NCBI RefSeq assembly: GCF_900078335.1
Contig: NZ_FKBR01000019.1
Span: forward strand, 165,655 to 229,654
DNA from: Bordetella trematum
GTDB taxonomy: Bacteria; Pseudomonadota; Gammaproteobacteria; Burkholderiales; Burkholderiaceae_B
Direction of reading: 5' to 3'
Length of the DNA stretch: 64,000 nt
Below the pieces are notes generated by a model. That model was not told the origin of the DNA, made no database searches, and saw only the letters and a program-made list of their open reading frames with translations. Both the position numbers and the translations under genes were made by a program. How positions within the stretch are numbered: position 1 is the first letter of the stretch; every line of letters begins with the position of its first letter. This document shows positions 10,340 through 19,873 of the stretch, piece after piece.

Positions 10340-10815
10340 TAGGTGACGAAGTCGTAGCGCAGGCCGTTTTCTTCGGGTTGCGCTTGGCGGGCGGTTTCGC
10401 GCCAGGCAAAGGCCGGCAACAGGGGGAAAAAAGCATCGCCCGGCACGTCGGCCTGGATCTCGGTGGCGATGATGCGTGTGGCCAGCGCCAGCGCCTGGGT
10501 ATAGATCTGCGCGCCGCCGATCACAAAGGCTTCGTCGCCCTGCACGGCCTGCAGCGCGGCCTGCAGACTGTCGACGACCGTTGCGCCCTCGGCCCGGTAA
10601 TCCGGGTTGCGGCTGATCACGATGTTGTGGCGTCCGGGCAGGGGGCGGCCCAGGGATTCCCAGGTATTGCGCCCCATGATGATGGGGTGACCCAGGGTCG
10701 TGCGCTTGAAGTGGGCGAGGTCGCCCGGCAGGCGCCAGGGCAGGGCGTTATCGCGACCGATGACGCGGTTGCGGGCGTAGGCGACGACGAGGGTGAGGCG
10801 GGGCGTAGCGGGCAT
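10327..10815 (-). CDS. folA: Dihydrofolate reductase
   Basis: 162 residues, standard for bacterial DHFR. It reduces dihydrofolate to tetrahydrofolate with NADPH. Recognisable elements are the N-terminal strand LTLVVAYARN, the Met20-type loop IGRDNALPW, MGRNTWESLG with the NADPH-binding region, and the FVIGGAQIY segment. It sits 1 nt after thyA on the same strand, the classic thyA-folA pair that couples dTMP synthesis to tetrahydrofolate regeneration. The 3' end overlaps the convergent MocR-type gene by 13 bp. Confidence 0.97.
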   Translation of the reverse strand: MPATPRLTLVVAYARNRVIGRDNALPWRLPGDLAHFKRTTLGHPIIMGRNTWESLGRPLPGRHNIVISRNPDYRAEGATVVDSLQAALQAVQGDEAFVIGGAQIYTQALALATRIIATEIQADVPGDAFFPLLPAFAWRETARQAQPEENGLRYDFVTYQRA

Positions 10816-10816
10816 G

Positions 10817-11788
10817 TCAGACGGCCATGGGTGCGGTCAGGGGGGCGTGGTGCTGGTAGCCTTCGAGGGTGAAGTCGCCCGGCTCGACCTGTTCCAGCCA
10901 CTGCGGTTCGTACTTGCCCGTCACCGAGAAGTCGGGGATGCGGTCGGACAGCAGCAGGCGCGGCGCCGGGTAGGGGGTGCGCGTGAGCTGCTCGCGCAGC
11001 ATGTCGAGGTGATTCTCGTAGATGTGCGCATCGCCGATGAAATAACTGAACCAGCGCGGCGTATAGCCCGTCAGGCGGCCCACCAGGTGCAGCAGTGCTG
11101 CGCCCTCGGTGAGGTTGAAGGGCGTGCCCAGGCCGACATCGTTCGAGCGGATGTACAGGCACAGCGAAATCTCGCGCGTGCTGGCATTGGGCAGGAACTG
11201 ATACAGCAGATGGCAGGGCGGCAGCGCCATTTCCTCGATCTGCGCCCAGTTCCAGCCGTGGAACAGGATGCGGCGGTCAGCCGGATTCTGATGAATGGTG
11301 TCCAGGCACTGGCGCAGCTGATCGACCGCCTTATAGAGCAGCACCTGCGACTGCCCTTCGGCGTCGAACTGGGCCACCTGCGCATAGCCGCGCGCCAGCG
11401 CGTCGGCAATGCGCGCCGACTGCGCGGCGGGCAGTTGCTTGTAGGCGGGCCATTGGCGCCACTGCACGCCATAGACCGGACCAAGATCATCCGGGCCGGC
11501 GCGATAGGGGTTGGCCAGCCATTGCTGGTTTTCGTTGGCGTTCTGGTCCCAGACCTTGCAGCCCAGCGCGCGGAACTCGGCCGCGCTGCGCGTGGCGCGC
11601 AGAAAGCCCACCATTTCGCCGATCGCCGACTTGAAGGCGAGCTTTTTGGTCGTGACCGCCGGGAAGCCCTGCTGCAAATCGAAGCGCAGCATGGCGCCCG
11701 GCAGCGACAGGGTGCGCACGCCGGTGCGGTTCTCCTGCCAGGCGCCGTGGTCAAGGATGGACTGGACGAGGTCGAGATACTGTTTCAT
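10817..11788 (-). CDS. thyA: Thymidylate synthase
   Basis: 323 residues if it starts at MKQYLDLV (11788); an upstream in-frame codon at 11803 would add five residues but is less typical of the family. ThyA methylates dUMP to dTMP using methylenetetrahydrofolate. The catalytic cysteine lies in [10 protein letters not shown] (C192), followed by [11 protein letters not shown] and [11 protein letters not shown]. It is longer than E. coli ThyA (264), owing to the extended mid-region insertion found in several proteobacterial enzymes. Operon with folA, 1 nt apart. Confidence 0.97.
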   Translation of the reverse strand: MKQYLDLVQSILDHGAWQENRTGVRTLSLPGAMLRFDLQQGFPAVTTKKLAFKSAIGEMVGFLRATRSAAEFRALGCKVWDQNANENQQWLANPYRAGPDDLGPVYGVQWRQWPAYKQLPAAQSARIADALARGYAQVAQFDAEGQSQVLLYKAVDQLRQCLDTIHQNPADRRILFHGWNWAQIEEMALPPCHLLYQFLPNASTREISLCLYIRSNDVGLGTPFNLTEGAALLHLVGRLTGYTPRWFSYFIGDAHIYENHLDMLREQLTRTPYPAPRLLLSDRIPDFSVTGKYEPQWLEQVEPGDFTLEGYQHHAPLTAPMAV

Positions 11789-11828
11789 GGCGGTGGCGGG
11801 CAAGCGCCCGGCGGTAAAACGGGGAAAG

Positions 11829-12266
11829 TCAGGCGGCGGTATCGACGATGTCGACCGAGAAACTCAGTTCGGCGGTTTTTTCCAGCATTGCCGATGCCGA
11901 GCAGTACTTCTCATGCGACAGCTGGACGGCCCGTTCGACGGCGGCGCGCGGCAGCTTGTTGCCGGTCACCGTGAAGGCGAAATGGATCCGCGTGAACACC
12001 TTGGGTTCGGTATCGGCGCGCTCGGCCTGCAGCTTCACGCTGCAACCGGTCACATCGTGGCGGCCGCGCTTGAGGATGAGCACGACATCATAGGCGGTGC
12101 AGCCGCCGGTGCCGGCCAGCAGCATTTCCATCGGGCGTGGCGCCAGGTTGTTGCCGCCGCCCTCGACCGCGCCATCCATGGCGGCAATGTGGCCGCTGCC
12201 GGTAGAAGCCACAAAAAGCATGCCGGACGGGCCGCCCCAGTCGATCGTGCATTCCATTTCAGTCAT
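11829..12266 (-). CDS. OsmC/Ohr family protein
   Basis: 145 residues, OsmC fold. Two cysteines in the expected positions are visible, one in [10 protein letters not shown] and one in [11 protein letters not shown], matching the peroxidatic/resolving pair of the superfamily. The sequence resembles the YhfA-type OsmC subgroup more than classical Ohr, so organic peroxide reduction is possible but the physiological substrate is uncertain. It lies upstream of thyA on the same strand and divergent from coq7. Confidence 0.88.
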   Translation of the reverse strand: MTEMECTIDWGGPSGMLFVASTGSGHIAAMDGAVEGGGNNLAPRPMEMLLAGTGGCTAYDVVLILKRGRHDVTGCSVKLQAERADTEPKVFTRIHFAFTVTGNKLPRAAVERAVQLSHEKYCSASAMLEKTAELSFSVDIVDTAA

Positions 12267-12382
12267 CCTTGAGCAAAAAGGGGCGCTTGCGCCCGGTCAA
12301 GGGGCGATGATAACGCCCCTGGGTACACTTTAGGCTGTAGGCGCCGCCTTGCCGGCGCGCGTGTTTCAGAAGGAGTCGCCCC

Positions 12383-13042
12383 ATGATCTCAGCCCCCCCG
12401 CTTGTCCGCCGCGCCGGCCCGCTCGATGGCCTGCTGACCGAAGTCGACCGTGCCTTGCAGGTGTTGTCGCGCTCGGCGCTGGCCTCGCGCGCCTATCCGG
12501 CGACGGCGACCGAAGCTCCCGATACCCTGACGGACGCCGAAAAACGTCATGCTGCCGGTCTGATGCGGGTGAATCATGTGGGCGAGGTCTGCGCGCAGGC
12601 ACTCTATCGGGGGCAGGCCAGCGTATGCCGCGATGCGGCGACCCGCGAGCTGTTGCGCGAGGCTGCCGCCGAAGAGGTCGATCATCTGGCCTGGTGCGAC
12701 TCGCGCCTGCAGGAACTGGGCAGCCGTCCCAGCCTGCTCAATCCGTTCTGGTATGCGGGGTCGTTTGCCCTGGGCGTGGCTGCCAGCGTGGCCGGCGTGC
12801 CGCGCAACCTGGGGTTCATGGCGGAAACCGAGCGCCAGGTCGAGGCCCACCTTGAGGAACATCTCTCGACCCTGCCGCCGGCCGACGAGCGCTCGCGCCA
12901 GATCGTGCGCCAGATGAAGGATGACGAGGCCGGCCATCGCGAGAGCGCCGAACGGGCTGGCGGCGTGCCCCTGCCGGCGCCGGTGCGCGGCATCATGCGG
13001 GCCATGTCCAAGGTCATGACGCGCAGCGCCTATTACGTCTGA
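12383..13042 (+). CDS. coq7: 2-nonaprenyl-3-methyl-6-methoxy-1,4-benzoquinol hydroxylase
   Basis: 219 residues; Coq7/CLK-1-type di-iron hydroxylase that carries out the last ring hydroxylation in ubiquinone synthesis. Di-iron ligands are visible: GEVCAQALY for the first Glu, EEVDHLAW for the ExxH pair, a middle Glu, and DDEAGH for the second ExxH motif. [12 protein letters not shown] is characteristic of the family. A good ribosome-binding site (AAGGAG) precedes the ATG. Bacteria with coq7 use it in place of ubiF. Located at the membrane surface. Confidence 0.95.
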   Translation: MISAPPLVRRAGPLDGLLTEVDRALQVLSRSALASRAYPATATEAPDTLTDAEKRHAAGLMRVNHVGEVCAQALYRGQASVCRDAATRELLREAAAEEVDHLAWCDSRLQELGSRPSLLNPFWYAGSFALGVAASVAGVPRNLGFMAETERQVEAHLEEHLSTLPPADERSRQIVRQMKDDEAGHRESAERAGGVPLPAPVRGIMRAMSKVMTRSAYYV

Positions 13043-13296
13043 GCGGCTTTTGCCGTCGGGGCGCTTAGTGGCATATTGCAGTGCAGCAATAAAAGCCCCG
13101 CCTCTTGCCCGATCTTCCTAAAATATTGAAATCACTTGGGGTTTTTACGCAAGGGTTTCCCCTCGCGGAGGCCGGGAGGGTCGAGGCGGGCGTCTTCGCT
13201 CATCGCCAGGAAAGCGTTATGCAGCATGGGTTTGCGATGTCTATGCGGCTTATTTCCAACAATTGCATATCGTGGAAGTCCGGCCCGAAAAAAATC

Positions 13297-13325
13297 TTGC
13301 ATCGCACAAAATTATGGGTTAATAT
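13297..13325 (+). promoter_or_regulatory. Strong sigma-70-type promoter of the putative small RNA
   Basis: TTGCAT (13297-13302), a 17-nt spacer, and TATAAT-like TAATAT (13320-13325). It is preceded by an A-rich stretch. The predicted transcription start is around 13331-13333, and no convincing start codon with ribosome-binding site follows. Confidence 0.7.
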
Positions 13326-13330
13326 TCACA

Positions 13331-13513
13331 CATCGGATGTCAAAACGCATAGGCCAAGAGCCTGGCGGGCAATCCAAGGTAGAGCAAAAACACGGCATCA
13401 GCCGCCCGCTCCCCGGATTGCTGGGCCTCTCGCCCGACATGCCACGGTTGTCTCCTCCACCCTCCTCCTTTGGTGGATTTAGCCCGAGATCGTCAGATCT
13501 CGGGCTTTTTTTT
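13331..13513 (+). ncRNA. Putative small RNA of about 180 nt
   Basis: The segment is bounded by a near-consensus promoter (13297-13325) and an intrinsic terminator (13481-13513). Internal structure includes GCAATCC/GGATTGC pairing (13369-13375 with 13415-13421), a GGGC/GCCC hairpin at 13423-13435, and a 6-bp stem (13456-13461 with 13472-13477) whose 10-nt loop displays CTCCTCC, an anti-Shine-Dalgarno sequence. Such C-rich loops occur in small RNAs that base-pair with ribosome-binding sites. The open frame crossing it lacks a credible start. The ends do not pair with each other as 6S RNA would. Inference from sequence; expression not shown. Confidence 0.6.
13481..13513 (+). terminator. Intrinsic terminator of the putative small RNA
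   Basis: A perfect 10-bp stem (13481-13490 with 13497-13506), a 6-nt loop, and eight consecutive T residues (13506-13513). One of the best terminators in the window. No protein gene ends nearby: coq7 stops about 440 nt upstream. Confidence 0.85.
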
Positions 13514-13755
13514 ATTTCAAATCCGGCCTGCCATGCGCTTTGGAGCTTGAGCCTCATGCTCCGGACGTAAATCCGCCCCTGTTTGGCGTAAGCCCAATCG
13601 TGACTGTTTGTCAGGCTCCGCCTGCGAACCTCCGTGTTTTCCCCTAAATTCCCCGGCACATCGGGCGGGAAAGCTCTACAATCAGACCCCAAGCGGCCAG
13701 GGTTTTCCCAGGCCGGCCAGGTGGCAAGAGGCTTGTTACCTTCTGTACCTGCGAC

Positions 13756-13783
13756 TTGCACTTGAATATTTCTGCCATATATG
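13756..13783 (+). promoter_or_regulatory. Possible promoter of the glycan cluster
   Basis: TTGCAC (13756-13761), a 16-nt spacer, and TATATG (13778-13783), about 60 nt before the first gene of the cluster. I found no JUMPstart/ops element in the 13514-13845 gap, which otherwise holds nothing I can identify. Confidence 0.4.
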
Positions 13784-13845
13784 GGCGTTACACCTGCCAA
13801 ACATAATGGCGGACCTGTCTCGATAGACCAACCAAAGGTGATTCT

Positions 13846-14949
13846 GTGACCTGGCTGTATATCTGCGTGGTCGCGTTCATGGTGGGGGGACTCATCGTCG
13901 CGTCGGAGCGCTGGCATGGCGCATTTACCGGCGACAGCGATCTCAGCAAGCCCCAGGCCTCACATACGCGAGCCACTCCCCGCGTGGGGGGCTTGGCGGT
14001 TCTGGCCGGTTCCCTGGCCGGGCTGCTCGTCCTGGGGCCGAGCAACATGACCCTGAACTGGCTCTGGCCGGCGCTTTTCATGGCGTCGTTGCCGGTATTC
14101 GTGGCCGGTCTTCTGGAAGACATTACCAAGGACATCGGCGCCAGCAAACGACTGCTGGCTGCTTTTGCCTCGGCGGCGATCGCATGGTGGCTGCTCGGCG
14201 GGGTGTCCCGCGTGGGCATCGCCCCGGTCGACTGGGTGCTGTCGTTCTGGCCGGTTTCCCTGCTGTTCACGGTGTTCGCCGTGGGGGGCTGTACGCACGC
14301 GCTCAACATCGTGGATGGCATGAACGGCCTGGCCGGCATGATCGCCACCCTGATGGCCGTGTCCATCGGCCTGGTGGCGTTGCAGGTCGGCGACGTACCC
14401 ATTTTCATGATTTCGGCCGCGCTGGCTTCGGCGACGCTGGGCTTTCTGGTCTGGAACTTCCCCTTCGGGCGGGTGTTCCTGGGCGACGGCGGCGCGTATT
14501 TCCTGGGCTTCATGCTGGCCGAGCTGGCTGTGCTGCTGGTGGTGCGCAACCCCTCGGTGTCGCCGTTCTACGCGCTGGCGGTGCTGTTCTACCCGGTGTT
14601 CGAAACCGGTTTCTCGATCTGGCGCCGGCGCTTCAAGCGTGGCGTGCCGGTCGATCAGCCGGACGCGCTGCACCTGCATCAGCTGGTGTTCCGCCGTCTG
14701 GTCCGCGTGACCTTCAGCCGTCGCAGCCGACACGCGGTGCCGGCCCTGTGCAATGCCCTGGCCTCGCCGTACATGTGGGTGCTGGCCTTGATCGGCCTGG
14801 TGCCCGCCACCATCTGGTGGGACAACGCCTGGGTGCTGTGCGCCAGCCTGCTGGTCTTCGCGCTGGTCTACACCTGGTTGTATGTGCGTCTGGTGTCCTG
14901 GCGCAGGCCGGGGTGGCTGCTGTTGCCCTCCGTGTTGCGCACGCCCTGA
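13846..14949 (+). CDS. WecA/WbpL-type undecaprenyl-phosphate sugar-1-phosphate transferase
   Basis: 367 residues, polytopic (about ten hydrophobic segments), GTG start with AAAGGTG as ribosome-binding site. Members of the MraY/WecA family transfer a HexNAc-1-phosphate to undecaprenyl phosphate, initiating glycan assembly on the inner membrane. The family motifs are present: PRVGGLAV, the NIVDGMNGLAG acidic motif, FLGDGGAYFLGF, and a cytoplasmic H-LHQLVFRR segment near the C-terminus. It is the first gene of a long collinear cluster, so it is probably the initiating transferase for that product. The donor sugar (UDP-GlcNAc, UDP-GalNAc or a derivative) cannot be read from sequence. Confidence 0.88.
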   Translation: MTWLYICVVAFMVGGLIVASERWHGAFTGDSDLSKPQASHTRATPRVGGLAVLAGSLAGLLVLGPSNMTLNWLWPALFMASLPVFVAGLLEDITKDIGASKRLLAAFASAAIAWWLLGGVSRVGIAPVDWVLSFWPVSLLFTVFAVGGCTHALNIVDGMNGLAGMIATLMAVSIGLVALQVGDVPIFMISAALASATLGFLVWNFPFGRVFLGDGGAYFLGFMLAELAVLLVVRNPSVSPFYALAVLFYPVFETGFSIWRRRFKRGVPVDQPDALHLHQLVFRRLVRVTFSRRSRHAVPALCNALASPYMWVLALIGLVPATIWWDNAWVLCASLLVFALVYTWLYVRLVSWRRPGWLLLPSVLRTP

Positions 14950-15046
14950 TATCGCACGCCCGCCGCGGTGGCGGCGGGTCTGTCCAATGCCTTCCTGAAA
15001 CGTTCATAGATTCCGTAACCGCCATACGGTAATTGGGAGATTTATC

Positions 15047-16321
15047 TTGCGTATCCAAGATGTGAAGCTGGCCGTGGTCGGCCTGGGCTATGTGGGTCTG
15101 CCCCTGGCGGTCGAGTTTGGCAAGAAGCGTCCGGTGATCGGTTTTGACATCAACGAGCGCCGCGTCAGCGAGTTGCGCGCCGGGCATGACCACACGCTGG
15201 AAGTCGATGATGCGGAGCTGGCCGAAGCCCGGCACCTGAGCTACACGACCGATCGCGCCGAGCTGGGCCGCGCCAATGTGTTCATCGTGACCGTGCCGAC
15301 GCCGATCGACGAGTACAAGCAGCCGGATCTCACGCCGCTGATCAAGGCGAGCGAGACGATCGGCGCGGTGCTCAAGCGCGGCGACATCGTGGTCTACGAA
15401 TCGACCGTATACCCTGGCGCCACCGAGGAAGACTGCGTGCCGGTGCTCGAGCGGGTCTCGGGTCTGAAGTTCAACGTGGACTTTTTCGCCGGCTACAGCC
15501 CGGAGCGGATCAACCCGGGCGACAAGGCGCACCGCGTCTCGACGATCAAGAAGGTGACCTCGGGCTCGACGCCGGAAGTCGCCGAGCTGGTGGACCAGAT
15601 CTACAAGGAGATCATCGTCGCGGGCACGCACAAGGCGTCCAGCATCCGCGTGGCCGAGGCGGCCAAGGTGATCGAGAACACGCAGCGCGACGTGAACATC
15701 GCGCTGATCAACGAGTTGGCGCTGATTTTCAACAAGCTGGGCATCGACACCGAGGCGGTGCTGCAGGCGGCGGGCACGAAGTGGAACTTCCTGCCCTTCC
15801 GTCCGGGCCTGGTGGGCGGGCACTGCATTGGCGTGGATCCGTACTACCTGACGCACAAGGCGCAGTCCATCGGCTACCACCCGGAAATCATCCTGGCCGG
15901 CCGTCGCCTGAATGACTCGATGGGCGGCTATGTGGTGTCGCAGCTGGTCAAGTGCATGACCAAGAAGCGTCTGCACGTGCAGGGCGCCAAGGTGCTGGTG
16001 ATGGGCCTGACCTTCAAGGAAAACTGCCCCGATCTGCGCAACACGCGCGTGGTCGACATCGTTCAGGAACTGCGCGACTACAACGTCGATGTCGATGTCT
16101 ACGATCCGTGGGTCGATGTGGCCGAGGCCCAGCATGAATACGGCATCACGCCGGTGGCCCAGCCCGCCGAAGGCAGCTATGACGCCATCATTCTGGCCGT
16201 GGCGCACACGCAGTTTGCCGAAATGGGGGCGGCGGCGATCCGCAAGCTGGGCAAGGCCGAGCACGTGCTGTACGACCTGAAATACCTGCTCAAGGCTGAC
16301 GAATCGGATCTGCGCCTGTAA
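15047..16321 (+). CDS. wbpO: UDP-N-acetylhexosamine 6-dehydrogenase (WbpO/TviB type)
   Basis: 424 residues, TTG start with GGGAG upstream. A nucleotide-sugar dehydrogenase that oxidises C6 of UDP-GlcNAc or UDP-GalNAc to the uronic acid with 2 NAD. Visible features: Rossmann motif [10 protein letters not shown] (~residues 9-18), [17 protein letters not shown], and the catalytic cysteine in GGHCIGVDP (C260). The subgroup matches TviB of the Vi antigen and WbpO of Pseudomonas O6. It is directly followed by the matching 4-epimerase (WbpP/TviC), as in those loci, so UDP-GalNAcA is the expected product. The symbol is by analogy. Confidence 0.9.
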   Translation: MRIQDVKLAVVGLGYVGLPLAVEFGKKRPVIGFDINERRVSELRAGHDHTLEVDDAELAEARHLSYTTDRAELGRANVFIVTVPTPIDEYKQPDLTPLIKASETIGAVLKRGDIVVYESTVYPGATEEDCVPVLERVSGLKFNVDFFAGYSPERINPGDKAHRVSTIKKVTSGSTPEVAELVDQIYKEIIVAGTHKASSIRVAEAAKVIENTQRDVNIALINELALIFNKLGIDTEAVLQAAGTKWNFLPFRPGLVGGHCIGVDPYYLTHKAQSIGYHPEIILAGRRLNDSMGGYVVSQLVKCMTKKRLHVQGAKVLVMGLTFKENCPDLRNTRVVDIVQELRDYNVDVDVYDPWVDVAEAQHEYGITPVAQPAEGSYDAIILAVAHTQFAEMGAAAIRKLGKAEHVLYDLKYLLKADESDLRL

Positions 16322-16338
16322 GCGCCGGAGGGACCTGC

Positions 16339-17364
<1,026 letters not shown>

Positions 17365-17365
17365 T

Positions 17366-18727
17366 TTGAAAGCCCTGCTGCGCAAACTCGGCTCGCTGCA
17401 CCCGGACCATCAGCGCATTTTCAAGGGCGCTTTCCGGGTTGCGGCCTTTTTGCTTCTGGGCAAGGCGGCCGGCGCCATCAAGGAGATGGCGGTCGCCTAC
17501 CGCTATGGCATCAGCGATGCCGTGGACGCCTATCAGTTCACCATGACGATGGCCAACTGGCTGCCGGTCACCATCGTGGGCGTGCTGTCGGTGGTGCTCA
17601 TCCCGGTGCTGGTGCGGCTGCGTCGCGAAGGCGGCGCCGACCGGGATCTTTTCATCCGTGAGCTGCAGGGCTGGACCCTGGTGGCCGGCCTGCTGCTGGC
17701 AGGGCTGACCTGGCTGGCCTGGCCGCAGGTGCTGGCCTGGCTGGGGCAGGGCCTGTCGCCCACGGTTGCCGCCATGAGCTACGAGCTGTTGTGGGCTTTC
17801 GTGCCCGTCAGCGCCCTGGTGCTCATGGCCGGCATCAGCGCGGCACGTCTGCGTTCGCACGAGCGCCACGTCAATACCCTGCTGGACAGTCTGCCGGCCG
17901 TCACGACGCTGGCCTGGGTGATGCTGGCGGCCGGCAGCGCCGGCCAGGTGGGGCCGCTGCTGTGGGGGACGCTGCTGGGCTACGCCATCCAGGCGGCCTG
18001 GCTGGCCTGGCTGGCTGCACGTGCCGATCAGGGATTCTGGGGAGCGCCCAGGCTGTCCTGGCGTTCGCCGCACTGGCCCGAACTGGCGGCCGCCGCCGGC
18101 GTGATGCTGATCGGCCAGGTCGCCATGAGTTTCGTCAATCCGCTGGATCAGTATGCCGCCGCCAATCTGGGCGGCAACGCCAACGCCACGCTTGGCTATG
18201 CGAGCCGGCTGCTGTCGCTGGTGCTGGGCATCGGTGCGGTGTCCGTGGGGCGCGCCGCGCTGCCGGTGCTGGCCGACGTGCAGCATCGCGGCGATGGTGT
18301 GCGCGCACGCGCAATGGCGCTGAAATGGTCGTGGATGATGGTGGGCGCGGGCCTGGTGGCCGTGGCGCTGGGCTGGCTGCTGGCACCCTGGGGCGTGGCG
18401 CTGTTGTTCGAGCGCGGCGCGTTCACTGCCCAGAACACCGCCGCGGTGGCCAGCGTGATGCGCTGGGGCCTGCTGCAGTTGCCGTTCTATTTCGGGGTGC
18501 TGATCCTGGTGCAGTTGCTTGCCAGTCAGAACCGCTATCGCATCATGGCCGCCATTGCGGTGGCCAACTTTCTGCTCAAGGCCGTGCTCAATGAAGTGCT
18601 GGCCCCACGCTTGGGCGTGGAGGGCATCATGCTGGCCACCAGCCTGATGTATCTGCTGTCTTTCATCTGCTATGTGGTGGCAGCGCGGCGTCCGGTGCCG
18701 CCTGCGTCGCCTCCGGAGGCCGCCTAG
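17366..18727 (+). CDS. MurJ/MviN-like lipid-linked oligosaccharide flippase
   Basis: 453 residues with 12-14 predicted membrane helices. MOP-superfamily member resembling MurJ (AFLLLGKAAGAIKEMAVAY, FERGAFTAQNTAAV), the family that flips polyprenyl-linked saccharides across the inner membrane. Its place inside a glycosyltransferase operon suggests a Wzx-like role for this cluster rather than being the essential peptidoglycan MurJ. The start is a TTG 1 nt after the wbpP stop; no ATG lies near the expected N-terminus. The next gene begins immediately after the stop codon. Confidence 0.82.
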   Translation: MKALLRKLGSLHPDHQRIFKGAFRVAAFLLLGKAAGAIKEMAVAYRYGISDAVDAYQFTMTMANWLPVTIVGVLSVVLIPVLVRLRREGGADRDLFIRELQGWTLVAGLLLAGLTWLAWPQVLAWLGQGLSPTVAAMSYELLWAFVPVSALVLMAGISAARLRSHERHVNTLLDSLPAVTTLAWVMLAAGSAGQVGPLLWGTLLGYAIQAAWLAWLAARADQGFWGAPRLSWRSPHWPELAAAAGVMLIGQVAMSFVNPLDQYAAANLGGNANATLGYASRLLSLVLGIGAVSVGRAALPVLADVQHRGDGVRARAMALKWSWMMVGAGLVAVALGWLLAPWGVALLFERGAFTAQNTAAVASVMRWGLLQLPFYFGVLILVQLLASQNRYRIMAAIAVANFLLKAVLNEVLAPRLGVEGIMLATSLMYLLSFICYVVAARRPVPPASPPEAA

Positions 18728-19858
18728 ATGTCGCAAGCCGCGCCGCGTATCCTGATTTTCATCCATTCGCTGCATGGCGGCGGGGCCGAGCGTGTCGCCG
18801 TCGATCTGGCGGGCCACTGGGTAGCCGCCGGCCATGAGGTCATGATCGTCACCCAGGCCGCCGGCGAGGCCTATGCCGTGCCGCCCGGCGTGCAGCGCCG
18901 GGTGCTGGGCACCGATGGCGCAGGCGGCGGCCTGCGCGGCCTGCTGGCCAACCTGCGCCGGGTGCGCGCATTGCGCGCCGTGCTGCGTGACTTCCGGCCC
19001 GATCTCGTGCTGGGCATCATGACCACCTCGTCCATCCTGGCGGTGCTGGCCGGCTGGGGGTTGCCCCTGAAGGTGATCGCCACCGAACATACCCATCCGC
19101 CGTCGCAGCAGATCTCGGGATTGTGGTGGCGTCTGCGCCGCTGGGCTTACCCGCGTGCGGCCCGCGTGGTGGCGCTGACATCGGGCACAGCAGACTGGCT
19201 GCGCGAACACGTGCCGGGCTCGAACCTGGCGGTCATCCCTAATCCGGTGAACTGGCCTCTGCCGCGCGGCACGCCCCAGCTGGCGCCGCCGGCCGTGACC
19301 GGGCGACGTTATCTGCTGGCGGTGGGCCGCCTGCATGCCGACAAGGGATTCGGCGTACTGGTCGATGCCTATGCCCGGGTGGCGGCGCGTCATGCCGACT
19401 GGGATCTGGTGATTCTGGGCGAGGGCGAAGAGCGCACCGCGCTGCAGGCGCGCGTCGACGGCCATGGGCTGCAGGCGCGTGTCGTCATGCCGGGCCGGGC
19501 CGGCAACGTGGCGGACTGGTACGAGGCAGCCGATCTGTATGTGCTGAGCTCGCGCTTCGAAGGCTTGTCCAATTCCCTGCAGGAAGCCATGGCCAGCGGC
19601 CTGGCCGCGGTCAGCTTTGATTGCGATACGGGGCCGCGCGAAATCATCCGCGATGGCGAGGATGGGGTGCTGGTGCGCCCTGTCGGCGACGCCGACGCCC
19701 TGGCCGGGGCCCTGGATGCGGTGATGTCCGATGATGTCGAACGCAGGCGGATGGCCGGGCAGGCCGTCAGCGTGCGGCAGCGTTTTTCTGCCCAACATAT
19801 CCTGTCTCTGTGGCGGCGGCTGTTTGACGACGTCCTGGGGCGCCCCTCGAAACAGTGA
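18728..19858 (+). CDS. GT4-family glycosyltransferase
   Basis: 376 residues, GT-B fold. The N-terminal HGGGAERVAVDLA and C-terminal retaining-enzyme motif EGLSNSLQEAMASG (the E-x7-E pair) are both present, along with ILGEGEER. It is closely related to the transferase at 21796-22908. It starts directly after the flippase stop. Donor and acceptor are unknown; it probably adds one sugar of the glycan made by this cluster at the cytoplasmic face. Confidence 0.85.
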   Translation: MSQAAPRILIFIHSLHGGGAERVAVDLAGHWVAAGHEVMIVTQAAGEAYAVPPGVQRRVLGTDGAGGGLRGLLANLRRVRALRAVLRDFRPDLVLGIMTTSSILAVLAGWGLPLKVIATEHTHPPSQQISGLWWRLRRWAYPRAARVVALTSGTADWLREHVPGSNLAVIPNPVNWPLPRGTPQLAPPAVTGRRYLLAVGRLHADKGFGVLVDAYARVAARHADWDLVILGEGEERTALQARVDGHGLQARVVMPGRAGNVADWYEAADLYVLSSRFEGLSNSLQEAMASGLAAVSFDCDTGPREIIRDGEDGVLVRPVGDADALAGALDAVMSDDVERRRMAGQAVSVRQRFSAQHILSLWRRLFDDVLGRPSKQ

Positions 19859-19873
19859 ACTAGAGAACACATC

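Noticed and set aside
13331-13513. Identification of the small RNA as 6S RNA
   Set aside because: The length is similar, but its 5' and 3' ends do not pair and there is no large central bubble.
13514-13845. JUMPstart/ops element before the glycan cluster
   Set aside because: No GGCGGTAG core was found in this gap.
13312-13917. Minus-strand frame crossing the region upstream of the glycan cluster
   Set aside because: Overlaps the small RNA and the WecA-like start; no motif or ribosome-binding site.
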